From positions 310,001-374,000 of the forward strand of contig NZ_JBCNJT010000003.1 of NCBI RefSeq assembly GCF_039596395.1: a stretch of 64,000 nt of DNA, read 5' to 3'. The notes beneath the pieces were generated by a model, which worked only from the letters and a program-made list of their open reading frames with translations, was not told the DNA's origin and did no database searches. The stretch comes from Fluviicola sp. (GTDB lineage Bacteria > Bacteroidota > Bacteroidia > Flavobacteriales_D > Crocinitomicaceae). Of this stretch, positions 24,897 to 33,541 are shown one piece after another. The position numbers were made by a program, and so were the translations under genes. Each line of letters begins with the position of its first letter. Position 1 is the stretch's first letter.

Positions 24897-27632
24897 ATGA
24901 AAAATCTGCTAGTCTTCTTTTGCCTGCTCATTGGGTTGTCTGCTTTCTCCCAGGAGAAGGTTGCACTGACCGGTGTAGTGATGGATCCTGAAACCAATGA
25001 GCCGGTAATCGGTGCGGTGGTAGCATGTGATTCAACATCTAAAGCAATTACTGATATTGATGGAAAATACACTTTCCAGGTTGATAAAAATACGAAGCAC
25101 ACGATCACCATGGAATACTACGGCTTTGAAAATTACAAAGCGGAAGTAGCAGTTGGCAATACAGATTACGTTCATGACTTTACACTGAAAGTAAGTGGAA
25201 ATATCATTGATGAGGTAGAGATCGTTCGCGATGTTGCAAAACTGAGAGAAACGCCGATTGCCTTTTCGAATATTTCAGCAAAACAAATTGCGGAAGAATT
25301 GGGTACGCGCGACTTACCGATGATCCTTAACTCAACACCAGGTGTTTATGCAACCGAGCAGGGTGGAGGAACCGGGGATTCCCGTATTTCAATCCGTGGA
25401 TTTGATCAGCGAAATGTAGCTGTTCTGGTTGATGGTGTTCCGGTAAATGACATGGAAAACGGTCAGGTTTACTGGAGTAACTGGGACGGTTTGGGTGATA
25501 TTACAAGAACTGTTCAGGTACAAAGAGGATTGGGAGCTTCCAAACTGGCAATTACTTCTGTGGGTGGTACAATGAATATCATGACCAAAGGAATTGACCA
25601 AAAGTTTGGCGTTCACGTGAAGGGTGAAGTAAACAGTTATGGATTATATAAAGCGTCTTTCGGTTTAAATACCGGAATGATGAAAGGAAACTGGGGAATT
25701 TCAGTTGCCGGTTCCAGAAAATGGGGTTCCAGCTATGCAGATGCTACATTTGATGATGCATGGTCTTATTTCTTCAAAGTTCAAAAGAAGTTTGGAAAAC
25801 ACCACATCATGAGTTTGGGAGTAAACGGTGCACCACAGTCGCACGGTCAGAGAACTACCAAATTACCGATTTCAGTCGTAGACGAGAAATTGGCTAAAAA
25901 GACGGGAGTTGATTACCAGCGTCAAATTGATTCGGTTGCAGGTACAAGTAACTTGTATTACACCACTTCAGAGATCGGAGCACGCGGGAATAAGTATAAT
26001 CCGAATTACGGATTTATTAATGGAGAAGTTTACAATGAAAAAGTAAACTACTTCCACAAACCGCAGTTCAACTTATCTCACTCCTGGAACCCGAACGAAA
26101 AATTCAACTGGACAACGATTGCTTACCTGTCAATTGGTAAAGGAGGAGGTACTTCTTTCAGAAATACACCGGCAAGGGATACAACTACCGGATTGTATAA
26201 CTTACAAAAGATTTACGATCAGAACTCCAGCAGCTATTCCAGTTTGTACAGTACAACGGAGCATTCTTCTTCCAATTACCTGAGATCTGCCAATAACGAC
26301 CACAAATGGGTCGGTTTGATTTCCTCGATCTCTTATAAGATCAATAAAAATATCTCAACGCTTTTCGGTATCGATGCACGTTATTACAGAGGAAGCCACT
26401 ATCAAACGATTTATGACCTGGTAGGTGGTGATTATGCAATCGACAATTCGGACAAGAACCAACCAAAAGGAATAGCAAACCTAAGCTATGCGATGAAACG
26501 TAAAGGAGACAAGGTTTCCTATTACAACGATGCGATCGTGATGTGGGGAGGAGCTTTTGCGCAGGTTGAGTACAAAAAAGACAAGTGGTCTACTTTCCTG
26601 ACCGGTTCACTTTCTGAAACAGGAAACCAGCGAATCGATTACTTCAAGAAAAAAGACCTTGTGTTATCGGATACCTTGATGAGACAAGCAGTAGGTTACG
26701 GAGATACGGTAGAATACAAGGGTCAGAAGTACACCAACCAGTCACCGGAAGCCAGAACTGCTACAACAGACAGAAAATGGTTTTTGGGAGGAACGGTTAA
26801 AGGAGGTGTGAATTATAACATCAACCTGCACCACAATGTGTTCCTGAATGTTGGATACTTAAGTATTGCTCCGAAAATGAATACCGTTTTCGATAACAAT
26901 AACCTGCCGTTTTTAGAAACGAAAAACCAAAAAGTATATTCCGTAGAATTAGGATATGGTTACAGAACCAAGAAATTTGCGGCGAACCTGAACCTGTATT
27001 ATACTTTGTGGAAAAACAAACCGCCGCAGTATACTCCTACGGTAGTTACTCCAGACGGGACATTCTCCTACAACATCAACGGTTTGGATGCATTGCACAA
27101 AGGAGTTGAAGTCGACTTCAATTACAACATCACTAAGAACCTGAATGTGGAAGGTGTTGTAACAGTTGCAGACTGGAAGACTATTTCCGGATCCAAAGTA
27201 TATATCGTGGATAATAACGGGGTGATGGTTGACTCCGTTGACTTTAGTGCGAAAAACGTTCACGTAGGTGATGCCGCACAGCTTCAGATCGGAGGTTCCG
27301 TAAGATATGAGATCATTAAAGACCTTTATGTGAAAGTAAGGTACACTTACTTCGGCAGAAACTTCGCGAATTTCGATCCTTTGGCACTTGTTGGGCCAAA
27401 TAAGGACAGGGAATCCTGGCAGATGCCAAGCTACGGATTATTAGATTTTAATGTGGGATATACATTCAGAGTTTCTAAAATGTATTTCACATTGAACGGT
27501 GGTATCATGAACGTTTTGGATAACGTTTACATCACTGATTCACAAAACGGGTTAAACTTCGATGCCAGTTCCGCATTGGTTTTTGTGGGGATGGGAAGAA
27601 GATTTAACCTTGGTTTAAAAATAGGAATATGA
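24897..27632 (+). CDS. TonB-dependent outer-membrane receptor
   Basis: A 911 aa receptor. After the signal peptide (MKNLLVFFCLLIGLSAFSQ) comes a carboxypeptidase-regulatory-like domain (VALTGVVMDPETNEPVIGAVV), then the plug (GTRDLPMILNSTPGVYATEQGGGTGDSRISIRGFDQRNVAVLVDGVPVNDMENG, given here only as location about residues 130-190), then a 22-strand barrel ending in aromatic LGLKIGI. There is no SusD-type partner. It overlaps the following endonuclease gene by 4 nt (ATGA), so the substrate is likely a product of that enzyme, such as oligonucleotides or nucleosides; this is inference from context. Confidence 0.92.
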   Translation: MKNLLVFFCLLIGLSAFSQEKVALTGVVMDPETNEPVIGAVVACDSTSKAITDIDGKYTFQVDKNTKHTITMEYYGFENYKAEVAVGNTDYVHDFTLKVSGNIIDEVEIVRDVAKLRETPIAFSNISAKQIAEELGTRDLPMILNSTPGVYATEQGGGTGDSRISIRGFDQRNVAVLVDGVPVNDMENGQVYWSNWDGLGDITRTVQVQRGLGASKLAITSVGGTMNIMTKGIDQKFGVHVKGEVNSYGLYKASFGLNTGMMKGNWGISVAGSRKWGSSYADATFDDAWSYFFKVQKKFGKHHIMSLGVNGAPQSHGQRTTKLPISVVDEKLAKKTGVDYQRQIDSVAGTSNLYYTTSEIGARGNKYNPNYGFINGEVYNEKVNYFHKPQFNLSHSWNPNEKFNWTTIAYLSIGKGGGTSFRNTPARDTTTGLYNLQKIYDQNSSSYSSLYSTTEHSSSNYLRSANNDHKWVGLISSISYKINKNISTLFGIDARYYRGSHYQTIYDLVGGDYAIDNSDKNQPKGIANLSYAMKRKGDKVSYYNDAIVMWGGAFAQVEYKKDKWSTFLTGSLSETGNQRIDYFKKKDLVLSDTLMRQAVGYGDTVEYKGQKYTNQSPEARTATTDRKWFLGGTVKGGVNYNINLHHNVFLNVGYLSIAPKMNTVFDNNNLPFLETKNQKVYSVELGYGYRTKKFAANLNLYYTLWKNKPPQYTPTVVTPDGTFSYNINGLDALHKGVEVDFNYNITKNLNVEGVVTVADWKTISGSKVYIVDNNGVMVDSVDFSAKNVHVGDAAQLQIGGSVRYEIIKDLYVKVRYTYFGRNFANFDPLALVGPNKDRESWQMPSYGLLDFNVGYTFRVSKMYFTLNGGIMNVLDNVYITDSQNGLNFDASSALVFVGMGRRFNLGLKIGI

Positions 27633-29815
27633 AACAAATAACAGGGATGAGAAAATCAATTTTAACGGTGCTGTTGGCTGCATTTGCGGCGGGCACTTCA
27701 TTAGCACAAGCAGTGCTTCCTACAAGTTGGAGTTTTACAACTACAACACTTCCAACTGGGTGGACAGAGTCCGGAACTGCATTTTACACGGCTTCAGGTA
27801 ATACACCTCCGGCTATGAAATTTGACAACACCGGTGATTACCTGATCATCAATTTTGCAAGTGCTCCGGGTGCATTGACTTACTACCTGGCAGGAAACTC
27901 TTTCTCAGGTGGAACATTTACCGTTCAGGAATCTGCTGATGGTGTTGCTTACACCACGTTGCATGCACATACAGCACCTCCGGCAGGTGTATACCAGCAA
28001 TATACGGATAACCCGAACACGTTGACACGTTTTATCAAGTTCATTTACACCAATAAAGTGAGTGGAAATATCGGGTTGGATGACGTGAATATTGCAGTTG
28101 GTGCTGCAACTCCGGCTCAGGAAATCAATGTGAAATACGGAACTACAACAATCGTTTCAGGAGGTACACAAGCTGTAAATTCCCCGGTTGCTACCATGAC
28201 TCCGGTTACTTTTACAGTTGAGAACCTGGGAACATCCAATACTTTGAACCTTTCAAGTGCAGTTATTTCAGGAGCAAATGCTGCTGATTTTACAGTTGCT
28301 TCTCCTGCTTTCCCTGCAACAGTTGCTGCAGGAGCTACTCAGGCTTTGACAGTAAACTTTACTCCGGCTGCAGCAGGTAACAGAAACGCTGTTTTGACAA
28401 TCAACAGCGATGATGCTGATGAGGCTGCTTATGTTATTAACTTGTATGGTATCGGTGGTAACTTTGCGACAGAACCGGCTGCTCAGGCAACTAACCTGGT
28501 TTTCTCCAACGTGAAATCATACCGCTTGACAGGTACATTTACTCCTGCAACAGCAGAAGGGTATTTGGTACTTCGTAAAAAAGGATCTGCCATTACAGGA
28601 GTTCCTGCCGACGGAATGGTTTACCAGCGTGGTGACATGGTTGGAGACGGTCAGGTTGTTTTCTCCGGAAACAGCACGTCTTTCACACCGAATAACATCG
28701 TAGCAAGCACAGGATACTACTTCGCGGTATACGCTTACAATGGTCCTGGAACTTACAGAAATTACAACACAACTGCTCCATTGACAGGGAATGTTACTTC
28801 TTCAGGATCTATGATGCCTGCAGGTTATTATTCTGCGATTTCTACAAGCAGCCCGACATTCGTTGCGGATCTTCACAACCTGACAAATCCGCACGATATG
28901 CAATTCTATAGCAACTACGGACCATTGATGGTTGCTAAATTTGCTGCAAGAGATACTACTTTGAACCGTCGTGTAGTGACTTGTGTTTACAGTGGTGAAA
29001 ACATCATCTATACAGAACCGTTTGACTTTACAGCAACTGGAACAAGCCGCGAGCACACATACTGCCACAGCTGGATGCCTACATATGATGCAAGTGCTCT
29101 TCCTGAATACAATGACTACCATCATTTGTTCCCTACAAACCAAAATGATGCAAATGCTTTGAGAAGCAACTACCCGTTAGGAAAAGTGGTAACTCCGACA
29201 ACGACTTATTTGGGATGTAAATTCGGATTTGATGCAAATGGTCACAAAGTTTTCGAACCAAGAGATGAGCACAAAGGTGACGCTGCACGCGCAATGATGT
29301 ACGAAGCGATTTGTTACACAACTGTTTCAGGAAACAACTGGGGATTCCCGAATCCTATCAGCAGTTCCATTGCATACGGACAAGACCAGGCTATTTTGAA
29401 ACAATGGAACTTACAGGATATGCCGGATGCATGGGAAATTTCCAGAAACGATTACATCGATTCTCTACAGGAAAACCGTAACCCATTCGTTGATAACCCG
29501 AACTTTGCTTGTTTTGTGAACTTTACAAACATGAGCTACGAGACTTTAGGATGTACTGCAGCAGTTGAAGAAGCATTGTTGAACGGATTTATCCTGTACC
29601 CGAACCCGGTTACAAATAAATTGCTGATGAATGTAGACGCTACAACTATTACAGCTTACGAGATTGTTTCTATGGATGGTAAAGTGGTGAAATCAGCTAA
29701 CAATATCAATGAAGTTTTAATTGAGTTAAACATTCAGGATTTGAAAACAGGTTCGTATCTTGTGAAAGTAAGTACTCCATACGGATCAACTCAAAAAACG
29801 ATCGTTAAAAACTAA
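27629..29815 (+). CDS. Secreted endonuclease I (EndA/NucM family) with choice-of-anchor domain and type A T9SS tag
   Basis: A 728 aa exported nuclease. A signal peptide (MRKSILTVLLAAFAAGTSLAQ, after a possible six-residue extension) precedes an N-terminal adhesion-like region (30-160), a choice-of-anchor D domain (about 165-285; ITNSDDADEAAYVINL-type end), a fibronectin-like segment, and the endonuclease I domain (about 395-640). Key nuclease positions are Glu475-His476 in REHTYCHS and His498-His499 in DYHHLFPT, with ALRSNYPLG, as in periplasmic and extracellular DNA/RNA endonucleases. The C-terminus (GFILYPNPVTNKLLM to STQKTIVKN) is a T9SS type A domain. ATG 27629 overlaps the TonB receptor stop; ATG 27647 is a possible alternative start. 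Confidence 0.9.
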   Translation: MKQITGMRKSILTVLLAAFAAGTSLAQAVLPTSWSFTTTTLPTGWTESGTAFYTASGNTPPAMKFDNTGDYLIINFASAPGALTYYLAGNSFSGGTFTVQESADGVAYTTLHAHTAPPAGVYQQYTDNPNTLTRFIKFIYTNKVSGNIGLDDVNIAVGAATPAQEINVKYGTTTIVSGGTQAVNSPVATMTPVTFTVENLGTSNTLNLSSAVISGANAADFTVASPAFPATVAAGATQALTVNFTPAAAGNRNAVLTINSDDADEAAYVINLYGIGGNFATEPAAQATNLVFSNVKSYRLTGTFTPATAEGYLVLRKKGSAITGVPADGMVYQRGDMVGDGQVVFSGNSTSFTPNNIVASTGYYFAVYAYNGPGTYRNYNTTAPLTGNVTSSGSMMPAGYYSAISTSSPTFVADLHNLTNPHDMQFYSNYGPLMVAKFAARDTTLNRRVVTCVYSGENIIYTEPFDFTATGTSREHTYCHSWMPTYDASALPEYNDYHHLFPTNQNDANALRSNYPLGKVVTPTTTYLGCKFGFDANGHKVFEPRDEHKGDAARAMMYEAICYTTVSGNNWGFPNPISSSIAYGQDQAILKQWNLQDMPDAWEISRNDYIDSLQENRNPFVDNPNFACFVNFTNMSYETLGCTAAVEEALLNGFILYPNPVTNKLLMNVDATTITAYEIVSMDGKVVKSANNINEVLIELNIQDLKTGSYLVKVSTPYGSTQKTIVKN

Positions 29816-29816
29816 T

Positions 29817-30524
29817 ATGAAGAAACAAGTTTTTCTTTTTTTTCTAATAGGAGCAGGTCTTACGGCCTGCTCTTATCATTTACAGGTGAAAGGATCGAAA
29901 CAGGATGTGAACGATTCAAGCAAATCATCTGTGGAAATGGATTCACTGATAGCGCCCTACAGAAGGGAAATGCTGAAGGAATTCGGTTTGGTGCTCGGTG
30001 AAACCACCACAGACCTGGTGGTCGGAAGACCGAATTCTACGCTCGGGTTCTGGCTGTGCGACGAATTGATCAAACATGCTAAGGACAGTGTGATCTTTAA
30101 AAATGAGCCTGTAGTAGCCTTTATCAATATCGGAGGCTTGAGAGCCGATTTGCCGAAAGGACCGATTACGGTCGGAGATATTTATAAAGTCATGCCCTTT
30201 GATAACCGCATGGTCTTTCTGAAACTTTCGCTGGATAAAATTCCGGAAATGGAAGCTTATTTAAAAGAAAAAGGCGGAGAACCGATCGGTGGATTTAAAC
30301 TGGAAAAGGGGAAACTGGTATTCCCGGATAATCTTGCCAAAGAGAAAAATTATTTCTGGGTGGTTACTTCCGACTTTTTGGCAAACGGGGGCGATAATAT
30401 GTTCTTCTTTAACAATCCCTTGCAGCGATTTGACACCAATATTCTCTTCAGGGATCTCATTATTGATGCTGTTAAAAAAGAGCAAAAAATTGCTTTTTAT
30501 CCCGAAGAAAGAATAAATTGGTAA
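29817..30524 (+). CDS. Lipoprotein with 5'-nucleotidase C-terminal domain
   Basis: A 235 aa predicted lipoprotein (signal MKKQVFLFFLIGAGL, lipobox LTAC). The mature part is the substrate-binding C-terminal domain of UshA-type 5'-nucleotidases: VVGRPNSTLGFWLCDEL, FINIGGLRADLPKGPITVGD, VMPFDNRMVFLKL, and FLANGGDNMF, which places the nucleobase. The catalytic metallophosphatase domain is missing from this gene but is encoded by the next one, 1 nt away. Together they probably form one two-subunit nucleotidase that strips phosphate from nucleotides produced by the upstream endonuclease. Confidence 0.9.
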   Translation: MKKQVFLFFLIGAGLTACSYHLQVKGSKQDVNDSSKSSVEMDSLIAPYRREMLKEFGLVLGETTTDLVVGRPNSTLGFWLCDELIKHAKDSVIFKNEPVVAFINIGGLRADLPKGPITVGDIYKVMPFDNRMVFLKLSLDKIPEMEAYLKEKGGEPIGGFKLEKGKLVFPDNLAKEKNYFWVVTSDFLANGGDNMFFFNNPLQRFDTNILFRDLIIDAVKKEQKIAFYPEERINW

Positions 30525-30525
30525 G

Positions 30526-31443
30526 ATGGAAAGAAGATTATTTTTACAACAGACAGGAGTGGTCGCCGGTGCTTCTATGGTGGTGCCTTCATTGATCAGC
30601 GCTAAGAAAAAGCCAAACAAATTAGTGATCCTCCATACCAACGATACACATTCCAATATTGACCCTTTCCCGGTAAATCACCCCAAATTCCCGAATATGG
30701 GAGGCGTTTCCAGAAGAGCCACTATGATCCAATCTGTTCGTGAGCAGGAAGAACACGTATTATTGCTCGATGCCGGAGATATTTTCCAGGGAACTCCTTA
30801 CTTCAATAAGTTTAAAGGAGTACTTGAAATGAAAACCATGGCAGCTATGAATTACGATATCGTAACACTTGGTAATCATGATTTTGATATCGGGATGGAG
30901 GCTTATAAAAGAGCTTTGTCGCATGCTTCTTTCCAGGTAGTGAATGCGAATTATGAATTGAGCTCAACTCCGCTTGCAGAAGTAGTAAAACCTTATACCA
31001 TCGTTAAAAAAGCAGGATTTAAGATCGGAGTTTTTGGATTGGGAGTAAATCTTCAGGGATTGGTTCCTGTTGAGAATTGGAAAGGATTGACTTACCAGGA
31101 CCCGATTGCCGCAGCGCAGGCGCAGGCGGATGCTTTGCGCAAAGAAGGGTGTGATGTGGTGATTTGTTTGTCGCATTTAGGCTATGAATACAACACCAAC
31201 CAGGTTTCCGATAAGGTTTTGGCGGCATCAACTCACGGAATTCACGTTATCATCGGCGGGCATACGCATACTTTCCTCGACGATATGCAGGAATTCAAAA
31301 ACAAAGAAGGAAAAGCAGTTTTTGTGAACCAGGTTGGTTACGGAGGTCTGAAATTAGGCCGTATCGATATCGAATTGTGCCCCGACTCCGGCAAATTCAC
31401 GATTGCATCGATTAATCATCTGCTGGATGAGACTATCGTATAA
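30526..31443 (+). CDS. 5'-nucleotidase N-terminal metallophosphatase domain, Tat-type signal
   Basis: A 305 aa exported phosphatase. The N-terminus MERRLFLQQTGVVAGAS has a twin-Arg signal pattern. All metal motifs of the calcineurin-like 5'-nucleotidase domain are present: LHTNDTHSN, DAGDIFQGTPY, LGNHDFDIG, CLSHLGY, GGHTHT. The C-terminal substrate-binding domain is absent and is supplied by the preceding gene, so the normal one-chain enzyme is split and in reversed gene order. It is the last gene of the operon and ends at a 38 bp palindrome that serves as a bidirectional terminator. Confidence 0.92.
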   Translation: MERRLFLQQTGVVAGASMVVPSLISAKKKPNKLVILHTNDTHSNIDPFPVNHPKFPNMGGVSRRATMIQSVREQEEHVLLLDAGDIFQGTPYFNKFKGVLEMKTMAAMNYDIVTLGNHDFDIGMEAYKRALSHASFQVVNANYELSSTPLAEVVKPYTIVKKAGFKIGVFGLGVNLQGLVPVENWKGLTYQDPIAAAQAQADALRKEGCDVVICLSHLGYEYNTNQVSDKVLAASTHGIHVIIGGHTHTFLDDMQEFKNKEGKAVFVNQVGYGGLKLGRIDIELCPDSGKFTIASINHLLDETIV

Positions 31444-31448
31444 ATTTT

Positions 31449-31486
31449 AAAAGGTAGGCACGCGATTAATCGCGTGCCTACCTTTT
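31449..31486. repeat. GC-rich interspersed palindrome (copy 1), also terminator
   Basis: A perfect 38 nt palindrome with no loop, core GGCACGCGATTAATCGCG and outer AAAAGGTA/TACCTTTT. It lies between convergent genes, has U-runs in both directions, and touches the stop codon of the minus-strand lipoprotein gene (TAA at 31486-31488). Confidence 0.9.
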
Positions 31487-32664
31487 TATATCATTGCTTC
31501 CAACTGATCTTTGGATAATTTCAGGATGGCAATCCGGTCGAAACTTCCCATAATTTTGGCCTGGACCAGGATATTCAATTCGCCTGTTTCAGTTTGTATA
31601 AAATCACAGGCTGTAAGCGGAATGTTCTTCCCCAGGTATTTTTTCCCGGCAAGCGTTCCTCCCGATTTGTCATAAATACTCAACAGCAACTGGTTGCTCC
31701 GGGTTGAAGACAGGAATGCTTTGTAAGTAGTTCCACCAACCGAAAGCTCTTTGATCAATACCGGTTTTTGCGCATCCAGTTCGGAGTGTCCCTGCGCGGA
31801 AATGGATTCTGTGATATCGATCGCAGCAGGATTCAAAGCAGCATTTGCATTGTAATACAGGTTGTCATAAGAAAAACGCGCCAGTGAAAACTGGTTTCCT
31901 CCCGAAGGTGAAATAGCAGCCAATCCTCCGTTAAATCCGGCACCGTTGTAAACGCCTGCAAAATTCAGGTTCTGATCCAGGAAGATCAGTGAAAAACTGT
32001 AGTTATAGAAACCGTTCATGACGATGTAATTATTCTCAGGCGTTGAACTGATAAAGAACGGCATGCGTTTTCCGTTGAAAGTAATGTGCTCCACAATGCG
32101 ATCCTCCACATCCGTGAAAATATCCAGGTCTGTCGATTGTACAATGGAAGCCAGGTCCGGAGTCAGTTTGTGAATGCCTGTTTGCATGCTCAGTCGGTTG
32201 TAATTCTGGATGTACACGTTTTGCCCGGAACTGTAAGCGTAAGTAGGGTACAGGACATTCGCAAAGGAAGTTACCTCGGTAGTTGAATGATTGCTTTCAT
32301 CAATTTTCAGCACATACGTAAACAATCCGACGGCATCCATACAAACCAGATAGTTTTGTCCGTTGCTTTTGATCAGGTTCGGAACGGCATTGACATAGTT
32401 TTCAGGCAATTCGTAATTCCAGACAAATTCGCCGGCCTTGTCAACCATCATCAAATGAATGCGCCATCCGTCATAAGCGCTCATGACCAGATATCCGTCA
32501 TTGTTTGCGGAAGTGGTGATACTCAGCGGATGGAAATGCTTGTTTCCGTTCTGATCGTCGTAGATCTTGATAAAAGGACCTTCTTCGTCGGTGACTTTCT
32601 TTTTGCAGCTTGAAAAACCCATTCCCAGTGCCAAAAAGATCATTGAATAAATAGCTAATTTCAT
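31486..32664 (-). CDS. Uncharacterised lipoprotein, possible beta-propeller
   Basis: A 392 aa predicted lipoprotein (signal MKLAIYSMIFLALGMG, lipobox FSSC followed by KKK). Repeated strand units with small-residue turns (DGYLVMSAYDG, NYLVCMDAVGL, NNYIVMNGFYNY, GELNILVQAKI) suggest a propeller-like fold. I do not recognise a family. It is the last gene of the DUF1800/DUF1501 operon, 10 nt after the beta-barrel gene, so it probably works with them at the outer membrane or surface. Confidence 0.6.
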   Translation of the reverse strand: MKLAIYSMIFLALGMGFSSCKKKVTDEEGPFIKIYDDQNGNKHFHPLSITTSANNDGYLVMSAYDGWRIHLMMVDKAGEFVWNYELPENYVNAVPNLIKSNGQNYLVCMDAVGLFTYVLKIDESNHSTTEVTSFANVLYPTYAYSSGQNVYIQNYNRLSMQTGIHKLTPDLASIVQSTDLDIFTDVEDRIVEHITFNGKRMPFFISSTPENNYIVMNGFYNYSFSLIFLDQNLNFAGVYNGAGFNGGLAAISPSGGNQFSLARFSYDNLYYNANAALNPAAIDITESISAQGHSELDAQKPVLIKELSVGGTTYKAFLSSTRSNQLLLSIYDKSGGTLAGKKYLGKNIPLTACDFIQTETGELNILVQAKIMGSFDRIAILKLSKDQLEAMI

Positions 32665-32674
32665 ACTGTTCGGA

Positions 32675-33541
32675 TTAATGTCTGCTTTTTCTAAGGATTC
32701 CTAATGAAATGGAGTTGTCAATCGGGAACATCACCGACAATTGAATATCCAGGTTCATGAATTTCAATTGATCCGGAACATCCAGGTATTGCATACTCAA
32801 ACCGGTAAAATCGGCATAGCGGTTCTGGTCGTTCACCATGGAGCGGAACCCGTAGCGGAAATTACTTTCCAGGCTGATCGCAAAATAATTGGCAAAATAG
32901 GTAAATCCGACACCGGCTGTAAGTCCGAAATTGGCTTTGAGCAGATGCTCCGTAAAATCGGTTTCTCCTGTGCGATCTGCGGTTTCTTTGTCCACATCTT
33001 CGTCAATGGTATAATCGTAGAAAATGGTTTTTCTTGCCTGGTGGTTGAAGTTGGTGAAGATTCCACCCTGGATGTAAGGCGAAAATTGGGAAACGGTAAA
33101 ATCCCAGCGGACCAGTAAGGGCAGATTTACCGAAGATACCTTTTGCTGATGCATCATTTCCATCGCAAAATCAGCTTCGTTTACCGTATCCGACCAGGAA
33201 TAAGCTGTGCGGTAGTTGAAACTGCTTATTTGATAGGCAGGCTGGAAAACGATTGACAGGTTCTTTTTGAAAGAATAGGAAAAGTAAAGCCCGAATTGAG
33301 AACCTTTGTTTTTAAACAATCCCTGGTAATCTTTTTCCGAATTGGTATTCTCACTCGACGATTGCGGCGTGGTCGTAAGCAGGTTGTAATCCTTTACGAC
33401 GTGAGTTGCGCTGAAATTCATTCCGCCGGTAATCCCAAGGTAAATCCTGTTTTTGCGGTGAACCGTGTATTTTGTTTGTGCTATTCCCTGGAAAGCCAGG
33501 AAGAACAGCAGTGAAAGAATGGTAATTCTGTTTAACATCAT
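32675..33541 (-). CDS. Outer-membrane beta-barrel protein (PorT-like family)
   Basis: A 288 aa exported protein with signal peptide MMLNRITILSLLFFLAFQGIAQ. The mature sequence alternates as short amphipathic strands typical of Bacteroidota small barrels (YLGITGGMNFS, FGLYFSYSFKKNLSIVFQPAYQ, FGLTAGVGFTYFANYFAISLE, MNLDIQLSVMFPI). Its start overlaps the stop of the DUF1501 gene by one base (TAATG), a sign of translational coupling. The role is unknown; its operon partners suggest a membrane component of the DUF1800/DUF1501 system. Confidence 0.75.
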   Translation of the reverse strand: MMLNRITILSLLFFLAFQGIAQTKYTVHRKNRIYLGITGGMNFSATHVVKDYNLLTTTPQSSSENTNSEKDYQGLFKNKGSQFGLYFSYSFKKNLSIVFQPAYQISSFNYRTAYSWSDTVNEADFAMEMMHQQKVSSVNLPLLVRWDFTVSQFSPYIQGGIFTNFNHQARKTIFYDYTIDEDVDKETADRTGETDFTEHLLKANFGLTAGVGFTYFANYFAISLESNFRYGFRSMVNDQNRYADFTGLSMQYLDVPDQLKFMNLDIQLSVMFPIDNSISLGILRKSRH

